NCBI GenBank assembly: GCA_029168955.1
Contig: JAPDOI010001370.1
Location: 123,995 to 187,994, forward strand
Direction of reading: 5' to 3'
Length of the DNA stretch: 64,000 bases
DNA from: Aplectana chamaeleonis
Taxonomy: Eukaryota; Nematoda; Chromadorea; Rhabditida; Cosmocercidae
Position 1 is the first letter of the stretch. Each line of letters starts with the position of its first letter. The position numbers and the translations under genes were made by a program. Shown piece by piece: positions 21,248 to 32,200 of this stretch. The notes beneath the pieces are model-generated. The model was not told the DNA's origin. It searched no databases and saw only the letters and a program-made list of their open reading frames with translations.

Positions 21248-22105
21248 CTCTGCCAATTCGAGACTTGATGCTTCGGCGAAAGCGGCCTTTATCACGCTTT
21301 GTTATCATAAGGCATCAAATTCACCTTTAGCGCCGTCATGAAAGCTTATCCGCGCAAAGGGTGAATTTGCTGAGCGGTTGGATATCAATCAGCGCAAAGC
21401 GTGAAAATACCGCCTGCGCTAACATGTTAATGCATATCAGTTGTTGAGCGGCTGGATACCACTCAGCGCAAAGGGTGAAATGACCGCCGTTGCTGGCATC
21501 TCAGAAATTTCTAAACAAATGAAAACATCCCAGCGAAAACATGATAAAACGAATAATCACGTCTCAGTGTGATCACGTCTCAATGTGTTTACTATGAGCA
21601 CCGCCGGTATAAAAACAGCCTCATCCCACCAGAGTCCTCTTTCGGCATTCTGCTGCCGGCCCTGAAAGGTGACTTCGGGTCACTCTCCGGATGCCAGCAT
21701 AATTTTGGTTGCTGGGAGGATACAGTGGGTATCCTCACGACGGGGGGACGAGTTACGCCGGGCGGGGTCCGCAGAGGGTGGCTCCTCACCGCAGACCTCG
21801 GTGAAGATTACGCTCATGTTGCGGACAAGGGGAAGCTTCCTTGCTGTGGACCTTCAAATTCGTGAAATTTTCGGGGTAAATTCACCCATTTTTCGAGGTT
21901 AATTCACCTCATTTTCGGGGTAAATTGGACCCTCTCTCGCTGCCAGTTCGCACCATTTTCACTGGAAATTCACCTCATTCTCACCTCTCCTAGCGGCAAA
22001 TTCACCCATACAGTGAATTTAGCGCGGCAAATTAAGACTTCATGCCGACTTGTACATGAGCATCAAGTCTCTTCTGCTGCGGCATCAAGTCTCGAATTGG
22101 CAGAG
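21248..22105. mobile_element. MITE family 1, copy 2 (858 bp)
   Basis: Terminus CTCTGCCAATTCGAGACTTG and its complement, with TA at 21246-21247 and 22106-22107. It matches copy 1 (4872-5711) over its length. The corresponding place in duplication copy B (GACGTATGGAAGG, TA at 27069-27070) is an uninterrupted empty site, which confirms both the boundaries and the TA duplication. Confidence 0.93.
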
Positions 22106-22399
22106 TAAGGGAAGGAGAGTGCAGAAGGGGTTGTGAATTTTATGCAACGGTAGCAACCGGACGATTTACTGCTGGCTTCTTATGTTTTGCTTTTTGATCC
22201 CACATTGCTTGATACCCCACGGCCTGCTGTGAATGTACGGCACCCTGCTCTGCTCAGGAGAGTCCCATACCTACGTACAGCAACTTTCCGGTTAGACGGA
22301 AGTCAATCACACAATTTCTAACTAACTAATCATTCTCAGGTAGTTGGTCTCACATAAAAAGTTTCTGTGAGCTGGTGCGCCACAGTCTCGCTAGTTTTG

Positions 22400-23039
22400 C
22401 CACAGCGTGTTTTCTGTTAACATGTATGCAAGTGGGTGCGTGCGTGTGCGTGTCAGTGTGTGTGTAATTTTGTTACCGGGTGCTCGTTTTATTAAAACGA
22501 ATGGCGCCTGCCGGCTGACGCCGGCCTTCGCCGCTGGGGGCACGGCTGCGCCGGCTCATTCGCCGGCTCTGCCACTCGAACATCGGGCAAATAATCGGTG
22601 CTTTCTTTCTTCGTGCGCCGGCCCAAGGTTACCGGCGGCAACATCAAACCATCGGAAATCACAAAGCATTCCAAACCCGCACGCCTGTTTACTCTTATCT
22701 GCGCCATAATGACACCGTCAAATTCTTTCGTTTATAAGATCCTGAGGCCTGATCATCTTAGGTTTCGTCGCCGATGCAAGACAACGCTGCTTCTGAATTT
22801 ACTAACGTTTTCGCATCAACTGACCTGCTACTTTATTGCCAAAATGGTGAGACACGCCTGAATATGATGGAGATTTGATTAGAACTCACGCCAGCCCATG
22901 ATAAACCTGATTTAGCGTTAGTGGCACCGCTGTTTGAACGATGGGCACATGGTAGGATCAAATATATGATGGGGTGCCTTTTTAGACGCACATAGTGATT
23001 CTGAAGTATAAGGCCTTCTCTCTCTCTCTCTTCTTAGCC
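22400..23039. other. No recognisable gene; one GT-repeat unit and GC-rich patch
   Basis: 22402-22470 is one unit of the GT-linked repeat that is expanded at 24.0-24.9 kb (GTTAACATGTATGCAAGT...GTGTGTGTAATTTT). Then follows a GCCGGC-rich stretch (22505-22570) and unassigned sequence. CT repeats occur at 23017-23032. Confidence 0.5.
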
Positions 23040-23860
23040 CATTGCTTTACGGCGTTCAGCGCTCCTTTGGGTCTCACTTACCTACGGCGCGATCTCCTCG
23101 GGTCTCTACATTTGCGTATGTCCGGACGCACTTCACCGGGTCCTGCACACTTTTATGGCGTCCGGCACACTTCACCGGGTCCCGCGCCCTGCACAGTCCG
23201 GCGCACTCACCGGGTCCCGGCACACTTTCAGAGCAGCGGTCCGGCGACTATCACTGGGTCCCGCACACCTTCACGGCGTCCGGCGCACTTCCTCACTCCG
23301 GGTCCTGCACACTTTACGGCGTCCGGCGCACTACTCCGGGTCCCGCAATACTTGCGGCGTCCATGCACTTCACTCGGGTCCCACACACTTACGCGTCCGG
23401 CGCACTCTCACTCGTCCCACACTTTATACGGCGTCCTGCGTATTACCACCAGTCCAGCACACTACGGGCGTCCGGCGACTTCACTTCTGTCCCGCACACT
23501 TTCTACGGCGACCGGCGCTCCGCACTTGGGTCCGCACACTTTACGGCGTCCGGCGACTCACCGGGTCTCGCAGCGACGGCGAGGTCCGCAGATCATCGGT
23601 CCCAGATTACGGCGACCGGCGCTCTCTGCATCTCTGGGTCCCGCGCCGCCAAAGAAAGAACATGTCCGGCGACTCCCACTCGGGTCCTGCACACTTTCTA
23701 CGGCGTCCGGCGCACTTTCAATCGGGTCCCGCACTCTCTACGGCGTCCGGCGCCCTCTACCTTGGTCCCGCACACTTCTACGGCGTCCTGCGCACTTCCA
23801 CCTGGGTCCCGCAATACTTTACGGCGTCCACGACCTCTGACTTGGGTCCCACAGAATTTT
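23040..23860 (-). repeat. Inverted, CpG-rich relative of the 21/42-bp minisatellite (array C)
   Basis: Units read GTCCTGCACACTTTCTACGG, CGTCCGGCGCACTT and CGGGTCCCGCAC. This is the reverse complement of the array A/B unit, with CCTGCACAC often appearing as CCGGCGCAC and TATGACGTC as TACGGCGTC. Spacing is irregular, with many small gaps. Three long overlapping frames (250-282 codons) on the plus strand are repeat-driven. Confidence 0.8.
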
Positions 23861-23939
23861 CTCTATTTAAGGTCTCATATGTACTCTTGAGCCCGTACTC
23901 CAGAAGGTAGCCTGTCTTGAAAGTCAAGCCAACAAACGG

Positions 23940-24095
23940 TCAAACAAACACACAGAGTAAACGCACACATAGATAAACACACGCACACAGTTACGCAAAG
24001 AGAGAGTAGTAGGATATGCAAGTGTGCGTGTTTGTGTGTGAGTGTACAGTGTGTGTGTGTAATTTTAGTTAATAGGGTGTGCTTTATGTTGTATA

Positions 24096-24154
<59 letters not shown>

Positions 24155-24161
24155 GCGTGTG

Positions 24162-24252
<91 letters not shown>

Positions 24253-24577
24253 CTTTTATGTGTGTGTGTGTAATTTTTAGTTAATAGGGTGCGTGTTTTA
24301 TGTTAACATGTATGCAAGTGTGTGTGTAATTTTTAGTGAATAGGGTGCGTATTTTATGTTAAAATGTATGCAAGTGTGTGTGTGTGTGTGTTTCAGTGTG
24401 TGTGTGTGTATGTTTGTGTGTGTGTGTGTGTGTGTTTAGTGTGTGTGTGTGTTATTTTATTAATAGGGTGCGTGTGTTTTATGTTAAACATGCAAGTGTG
24501 TATGTATGTTTGTGTGTGTGTGAGATGTGTGTGTGTAATTTTAGTTATTAGGTTATGTGTTTGTATGTTAACATGTA

Positions 24578-24655
<78 letters not shown>

Positions 24656-24892
24656 GTGTGTGTTATTTTAGTTAATAGGGTGTTTATGTTAAATGTATAA
24701 AGTGTGTGTGTATGCATGTTTGTGTGTGTGTGTGTGTAATTTTAGTTAATTAGGTGTTTTATGTTAATGTATGCAAGTGTGTGTGTGTACTTTACACAGG
24801 GTGCGTGTTTTCAACATGTATGTGTATAAACAAAGTGTGTGTGTACTTTAGTGTGAATAGGGTGCATCTCACTTGTGCCAGCAGTGTCCTGA

Positions 24893-24920
<28 letters not shown>
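23940..24920 (+). repeat. GT-rich array of (TG)n joined by a conserved linker
   Basis: Long TG runs (main ones 24101-24250 and 24582-24650) are separated by about eight copies of a linker. The linker reads TAATTTTAGTTAATAGGGTG, then CGTGTTTTATGTTAACATG, then TATGCAAG. Unit length varies with the TG run. One isolated unit is at 22402-22470. Confidence 0.9.
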
Positions 24921-24926
<6 letters not shown>

Positions 24927-25149
24927 TGCATTTGCCCCCTTATCTTAGGAACAGCCGATCAAAACTTGTATGAAATGGTACCAACATTTGGAGGTGGAGT
25001 GCGACATTTATCGATTACCAAAAGTCAGCCCAGTCACCTCTTGCATGTGCCTCAGGGCAGAAGCGGAGATTTATGTCCGTGGGGCACACTTTTTGGCCAA
25101 GTAGGTCATGATAACTTCTGCAGCGAGGTCGCCTAGCGATGCAAAAGAA

Positions 25150-26352
25150 ATGCAGGGCGTCATAAAGGTGTGCAGGACCCCAGTGAGAGGTGTGCAAGAC
25201 GTCATAGAGAAAGTGGCGTGCAGGGCCTCCCAGTATAAGTGTGCAGGACGTCGTCGCCAGAGAGTGTGCAGGACCCCAGCGGGGAGTGTGCAGGACGTCA
25301 TGAAAGTGTGCAGGACCCCAGCAGGGTGTTGCGGGAGGTCATAAAAAGTGTGCAGGACCCAGCGGGAGGTGTGCAGTGCGTCAAAGTAGAAAGTGTGCTT
25401 GACCCCAGCGGGGAGTGTGCAGGACGTGTCATAGAAAATGTGCAGGACCCCAGCGGAGGTGTGCCCAGGACGTCATAGAAAATGTGCAGGACCCAGCGAA
25501 AGTGCGCGGGACGTCATAGAGTGTGCAGGACCCCAGCGGAGGTGTGCGGGACCCCAGCGGAAATTGTGGGACGGCCCCAGCGGGACTGTACGGGACGGCG
25601 CATAGAAAAGTGCCGGGACCCCGGCGGTGTGCAGGACCCCAGTGAGGGTGTGCAAGACGTCATAGAAAGTGTGCAGGACCTCAGTATAAGTGTGCAGGAC
25701 GTCATAGAAAGTGTGCAGGACCCCAGCGGGAGTGTGCAGGACGTCATAGAAAGTGTGCAGGACCCCAGCGGGAGTGTGCGGGAGGTCATAAAAAGTGTGC
25801 AGGACCCAGCGGGAGTGTGCAGTACGTCATAGAAAGTGTGCTTGACCCCAGCGGGAGTGTGCAGGACGTCATAGAAAATGTGCAGGACCCCAGCGGAAGT
25901 GTGCAGGACGTCATAGAAAATGTGCAGGACCCCAGCGAAAGTGCGCAGGACGTCATAGAAAGTGTGCAGGACCCCAGCGGAAGTGTGCAGGACCCCAGCG
26001 GGACTGTGCAGGACGGCATAGAAAAAGTGCAGGACCCCAGCGGAAGTGTGCAGGACCCCAGCGGGAGTGTGCAGAACGTCATGGAAAGTGTGCAGGACCC
26101 CAGCGGAAGTGTGCAGGACGTCATAGAAAGTGTGCAGGATCCCAGCGGGAGCGTGCAGGACGTCATAGAAAGTGTGCAGGACCCTAATCGGAGTGTGCAG
26201 GACCTCATAGAAAGTGCGCAGTCCAGAGTAGGAGTGTGCGGGACCCCAACGGGAGTGTGCAGCACGTCATAGAAAGTACGCAGGTCCCCAACGGGAGTGT
26301 GCGGGTCATCAAAAGTTAGCAGGACCGCAGTGGGAGTGTGCAGGACGTCACC
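25150..26352 (+). repeat. 21/42-bp minisatellite, array B
   Basis: Same unit as array A, about 57 units. The block 25160-25625 and the block beginning at 25626 have the same order of unit variants (CAGTATAAGTG, CGGGAGGTCATAAAAAG, GTGCTTGACC, GCGAAAGTGCG). One is therefore a duplicate of the other; the first has many extra single bases. Frames such as 25817-26272 (plus) and 25786-26418 (minus) are open only because the unit length is a multiple of three. Confidence 0.92.
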
Positions 26353-26602
26353 ACGAGTGTAGAATTTGAAAAAAGGTTTTTCTAATTTTTTAATGCTAAA
26401 TCTTAACCTTCTGTGCAAAAGAAAACAGATAGGAAAACAAGAATCTTGAGAAGCGTTCGATGCGTTTTGAGATTAACGCAGAACTTCTGAAACATTTCTT
26501 GCCAGTTTTAGGAAACAAGCAGCAGCTCTACTTCAGTACCTTCTCTGCTCGCCACTCATTGCAACCGCTCCATCATTTCGATTCCCTAACTACCAAAAAC
26601 CA

Positions 26603-26859
<257 letters not shown>

Positions 26860-27598
26860 CAATGTCTGAGCTTATCAAGATCTGCACCACAAAAACATAA
26901 ACAACCACCTACCGAATTTCATTCATTGAGAACAAGGGCATGATGTTGGTCAACTAGGGAAGCATCATATAAAATGAGAATGTGTTTGTCCTTATCATGA
27001 CAGAGACGGTAAAGCGAGAATAATCGCTTGACAACACAAATTGGAAGAAAGGGCAGTGGGTAGCGACGTATGGAAGGAAGTATAGAAGGGTTGTGAATTT
27101 TATGCCGGTAGCACCCGACGATTTACCGCTGGCTTCTTATGTTTCGCTTTGTGATCCCACATTTTGATACCCCCCACGGCCTGCTGTAAATTACGGCACC
27201 CTGATCTGCTCAGAAGAGTCCATAGGTACAGCAACTTTTGGGTAGACGGAAGTCAGTCACCACCGTTCTAACAAACTAATCCGTCTCAGGTAGTTGGCTC
27301 TAGCAAAAGTTTCTGTCAGCGAAAACTTCGCTAGGTCTCGCTAGTTTGTTTATAAGCACGAATATAGAAGGTTAGTAAACAGAAGCATTAGAACGCTCGA
27401 GGTGAGCTGTGTGGTAAGGGATGAGAGCAGGGAAGGGTGGGGGTTATCATCTCCGAGTTAAATGAAGGGTTGTATGCCGGTTTAGCACATGATTTTAACC
27501 TGATAACTGCTAGCTGATCATGGTTCTTAACTGTGAGTTTTGGTCAGTTTACTACCACCCCAGACCTTCCATAAACCGTGAAATTGGATGTGAATTTT

Positions 27599-27615
27599 AT
27601 CGTGAACACTGCCTT
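27599..27615. mobile_element. Solo end of a family 2 MITE
   Basis: ATCGTGAACACTGCCTT followed by TA (27616-27617) is the exact family 2 right terminus. I found no left end in the preceding 600 bases. Confidence 0.6.
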
Positions 27616-28826
27616 TAATTGTGGAGAAATGACGGTTGTTATTGGTGAGCTCCACTGATGAATTTTAAAGTTAACGCCATGCGCGTCACGAAGCTTGGCG
27701 GCGCGGCCAACTTACGGTTGTGGGAAGTACGTTTCTGACCGTTGCAGAATGAACTGATGAGTCGCGCCGAAACTCCGCTCGGCCCCTTATAATCTCGCCG
27801 CCATTCTACGCGACGCAGTGCGTTTGTGTAATATTGATCACTCGGCGCGACGCAATAGATATTCACAGATTGCTCTTTGCAGCGCCACTCGGTTGCGAAA
27901 GTATAAACAACACCTCGCATCATTCTCTTACCTCCGCCGGCGTGTTAAATTCCGCTCTTCGAGCTATAACGGAATATATGGTAACTAGGTGGAAATCGGC
28001 AGCTGGGGCCGGATTCATCAACGAAATTGAGGGTAATTTATACCCCGAGTTTAATTAACTCTACTGTATGCCCCAAAATAAACCACAAATGCAATTAATC
28101 AACATTTACCCCGCGAGAGTGTTCGATATCCCGCCGACGTCTAATCAGGAAGCTTTTGTACAACCGCAACCACTGATGTGGCGTAAAATCCTGCATCAAT
28201 AACTGCGCGTCCTCATTAGTCTAGAAGTTTATTGTTCTGCAAACTTGGCCATCTGGCCTAGATTTTGAAAAGTACGTGTGATCCGTAATTTTCAAGTTGA
28301 TCTGTGCATGTTTCCACAAATTTTTTCTCTACCGATTTGAAATTTTCATCATTTCAACATCTTTTTCGACAGACTTGGGCTTTTGTGAAATTTTCATTAT
28401 AAGGCTTTCACTTTTTCGGTGTTGACTCCACATTTCATTTCATTTTTTTGTGATGCTTTTGAAATATTTGTTTCGCATATACCGCTGCTGAGAAAGGGAT
28501 ATTTGGAAGAGTGAATTCAACATCCGATAAAATATTGACATTACACAATGGAACCATTCTGTTTATTCGAGTGATAATCATGCGCCCACGAGTATTCTGT
28601 CTTCTGCTCGGAATTTAATAAATTTTGGTGAAATATGAATTTCTGGACTCTGCAGGATTTTGCTGTTGGGCCTTTTTCAAACAATTTATCAACTATGGGC
28701 AGCGGTCGCAGAAAACCTAAGCAGGCAGCAACGACCGTTTATCCATACGTGTTCGGATGTGTTCTACCAGTTTCATCATGTTTCCACGTCCCAAATTTGT
28801 GTATTCAGCATGCGTTGGGCCAATCG

Positions 28827-28849
28827 CTCCAGCCGCGAAGCGGCTGGAG
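28827..28849 (+). repeat. Perfect 10-bp hairpin with GAA loop
   Basis: CTCCAGCCGC, loop GAA, GCGGCTGGAG. It is GC-rich in AT-rich surroundings and shaped like a stable stem-loop; no T-run follows and no role can be assigned. Confidence 0.7.
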
Positions 28850-29211
28850 AGGTTTGGTTTCGCCCGGGACTTGTGATCACTTAGAATTCTGTAAAGTAGT
28901 TAATAAAACCTGTTAAACAAATTCCCTAGAGATTTCCATCGGGATATAGGTGAGAGGGTCCAGGAGACACGTGCTGGCAAAATTTGAGCCCAATCGGTTC
29001 AAAACTAACAGAGTTAGATCGGCGATACCTTAGCTTATTCTTCTTGTGCGTGTAACGTGTTGCTGCTTCCTGCTTCGTGCTTCGTGCTTCGCGCCTCGCG
29101 CTTCCTCGTGCTTAGTAGTGGCCACTGGCAACGGTTGCAGGCGATCAGTTGGGCAGGCAGGTAAGTTGGTATGTGGACAGATAGGCGGCCTGGTGAGTAG
29201 GTAGACAATGA

Positions 29212-32200
29212 GTACTTACTGTTCAACATTAACAACTTCACCTTTTACTACTTATCATATCATATGATATTATCAGTTGGTAGATCAAATCGCTAAAACA
29301 CGTCGTAGGCTGTACTTTTCGATGGGAAGGGACAGGGGAAGTGACTAGCAAGTTTGGTACGTACTGTTTCACATTAACTACTTTACTGCTTATCATATCA
29401 AGTGATATTGTGAGTTGGTAGATCAAATCGCTAAAACACGTCGTAGGCTGTTGTTTTCGATGTGAAGGGTCACGGGAAGTGACTAGCAAGTTTGTTACCT
29501 ACTGTTTCACATTAACTACTTTACGTCTTACTGCTTATCATATCAAACTGATATTATCAGTTGGTAGATCAAATCGCTAAAACACGTCGTAGGCTGTTCT
29601 TTTCGATGGGAAGGGACAGGGGAAGTGACTAGCAAGTTTGTTACCTACTGTTTCACATCAACTACTTTACTTCTTACTGCTTATCATATCAAGTGATATT
29701 ATCAGTTGGTAGACCAAATCGCTAAAACACGTCGTAGGCTGTTCTTTTCGATGGGAAGGGACAGGGGAAGTGACTAGCAAGTTTGTTACCTACTGTTTCA
29801 CATTAACTACTTTACGTCTTACTGCTTATCATATCAAACTGATATTATCAGTTGGTAGATCAAATCGCTAAAACACGTCGTAGGCTGTTCTTTTCGATGG
29901 GAAGGGACAGGGGAAGAGACTAGCAAGTTTGTTACCTACTGTTTCACATTAACTACTTTACGTCTTACTGCTTATCATATCAAACTGATATTATCAGTTG
30001 GTAGATCAAATCGCTAAAACACGTCGTAGGCTGTACTTTTCGATGGGAAGGGACAGGGGAAGTGACTAACAAGTTTGTTACCTACTGTTTCACATTAACT
30101 ACTTTACTTCTTACTGCTTATCATATCAAGTGATATTATCAGTTGGTAGACCAAATCGCCAAAACACGTCGTAGGCTGTTCTTTTCAGGCTGTTCTTTTC
30201 GATGGGAAGGGACAGGGGAAGTGACTAACAAGTTTGTTACCTACTGTTTCACATTAAGTACTTTACTTCTTACTGCTTATCATATCAAACTGATATTATC
30301 AGTTGGTAGATCAAATCGCTAAAACACGTCGCAGGCTGTACTTTTCGATGGGAAGGGACAGGGGGAGTGACTAACAAGCTTGTTACTTACTGTTTCACAT
30401 TAACTACTTTACTTCTTTCTGCTTATCATATGAAGTGATATTATCAGTTGGTAGATCAAATCGCTAAAACACGTCGTAGGCTGTTCTTTTCGATGGGAAG
30501 GGACAGGGGAAGTGACTAACAAGTTTGTTACCTACTGCTTCACATTAACTACTTTACTTCTTACTGCTTATCATATCAAGTGATATTATCAGTTGGTCGA
30601 CCAAATCGCTAAAACACGTCGTAGGCTGTTCTTTTCGATGGGAAGGGACAGGGGAAGTGACTAACAAGTTTGTTACCTACTGTTTCACATTAAGTACTTT
30701 ACTTCTTACTGCTTATCATATCAAACTGATATTATCAGTTGGTAGATCAAATCGCTAAAACACGTCGCAGGCTGTACTTTTCGATGGGAAGGGACAGGGG
30801 GAGTGACTAACAAGCTTGTTACTTACTGTTTCACATTAACTACTTTACTTCTTTCTGCTTATCATATGAAGTGATATTATCAGTTGGTAGATCAAATCGC
30901 CAAAACACGTCGTAGGCTGTTCTTTTCGATGGGAAGGGACAGGGAGAATGACTAACAAGTTTGTTACCTACTGTTTCACATTAACTACTTTACTTCTTAC
31001 TGCTTATCTTATCAAACTGATATTATCAGTTGGTAGATCAAATCGCTAAAACACGTCGTAGGCTGTTCTTTTCGATGGGAAGGGACAGGGGAAGTGACTA
31101 ACAAGTTTGTTACCTACTGTTTCTCATTAACTACTTTGCTTCTTACTGCTTATCATATCAAGTGATATTATCAGTTGGTAGATCAAATCGCTAAAACACG
31201 TCGTAGGCTGTTCTTTTCGATGGGAAGGGACAGGGGAAGTGACTAACAAGTTTGTTACCTACTGTTTCACATTAACTACTTTACTTCTTACTGCTTATCA
31301 TATCAAACTGATATTATCAGTTGGTAGATCAAATCGCTAAAACACGTCGTAGGCTGTTCTTTTCGATGGGAAGGGACAGGGGAAGTGACTAACAAGTTTG
31401 TTACCTACTGTTTCACATTAGCTACATTACTTCTTACTGCTTATCATATGAAGTGATATTATCAGTTGGTAGATCAAATCGCCAAAACACGTCGTAGGCT
31501 GTTCTTTTCGATGGGAAGGGACAGGGAGAATGACTAACAAGTTTGTTACCTACTGTTTCTCATTAACTACTTTGCTTCTTACTGCTTATCATATCAAGTG
31601 ATATTATCAGTTGGTAGATCAAATCGCTAAAACACGTCGTAGGCTGTACTTTTCGATGGGAAGGGACAGGGGAAGTGACTAACAAGTTTGTTACCTACTG
31701 TTTCACATTAACTACTTTACTTCTTACTGCTTATCATATCAAGTGATATTATCAGTTGGTAGATCAAATCGCTAAAACACGTCGTAGGCTGTACTTTTCG
31801 ATGGGAAGGGACAGAGGAAGTGACTAACAAGTTTGTTACCTACTGTTTCACATTAACTACTTTACTTCTTACTGCTTATCATATCAAACTGATATTATCA
31901 GTTGGTAGATCAAATCGCTAAAACACGTCGTAGGCTGTTCTTTTCGATGGGAAGGGACAGGGGAAGTGACTAACAAGTTTGTTACCTACTGTTTCACATT
32001 AACTACTTTACTTCTTACTGCTTATCATATCAAGTGATATTATCAGTTGGTAGATCAAATCGCTAAAACACGTCGTAGGCTGTACTTTTCGATGGGAAGG
32101 GACAGGGGAAGTGACTAACAAGTTTGTTACCTACTTTTTCACATTAACCACTTTACTTCTTACTGCTTATCATATCAAGTGATATTATCTTGGTAGACCA

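Larger units (their letters stand above)
19661..22399 (+). repeat. Segmental duplication, copy A
   Basis: It matches copy B (24881-27349) in order. First comes a GT-rich start and a shared 200-base leader (ACTTGTATGAAATGGTACC, TTTATCGATTACCAAAA). Then follow the 21/42-bp minisatellite, a shared tail (GTGCAGGACGT..., CCACAAAAACATAAACAACC) and a shared end near TCTCGCTAGTTT. Copy A carries an 858-bp MITE at 21248-22105 that copy B lacks. No gene is evident in the shared non-repeat parts. Confidence 0.88.
27350..29211. other. No recognisable gene
   Basis: Contents I can name are a family 2 MITE right end at 27599-27615 with TA after it, a tight hairpin at 28827-28849 and a CTTCGTG-type short repeat at about 29065-29115. 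Frames near 27639-28058 and 28635-28916 have no recognisable domain. Confidence 0.45.

Noticed and set aside
23040..23910. Three overlapping frames of 250-282 codons on the plus strand
   Set aside because: All three frames are open at once over a GC-rich tandem repeat, and the peptides are low-complexity Arg/Pro/Ser/Thr. No family feature.
24032..24948. Cys/Val-rich frames
   Set aside because: Translation of (TG)n microsatellite.
19905..26418. Long open frames through the 21/42-bp minisatellite on both strands (14-residue repeats such as VQDVIESVQDPSGS and SCTLPLGSCTLSMT)
   Set aside because: The unit length is a multiple of three, so any stop-free unit gives a long frame automatically. Both strands are open together, there is no promoter or splice context, and the array sits inside a repeated segment.
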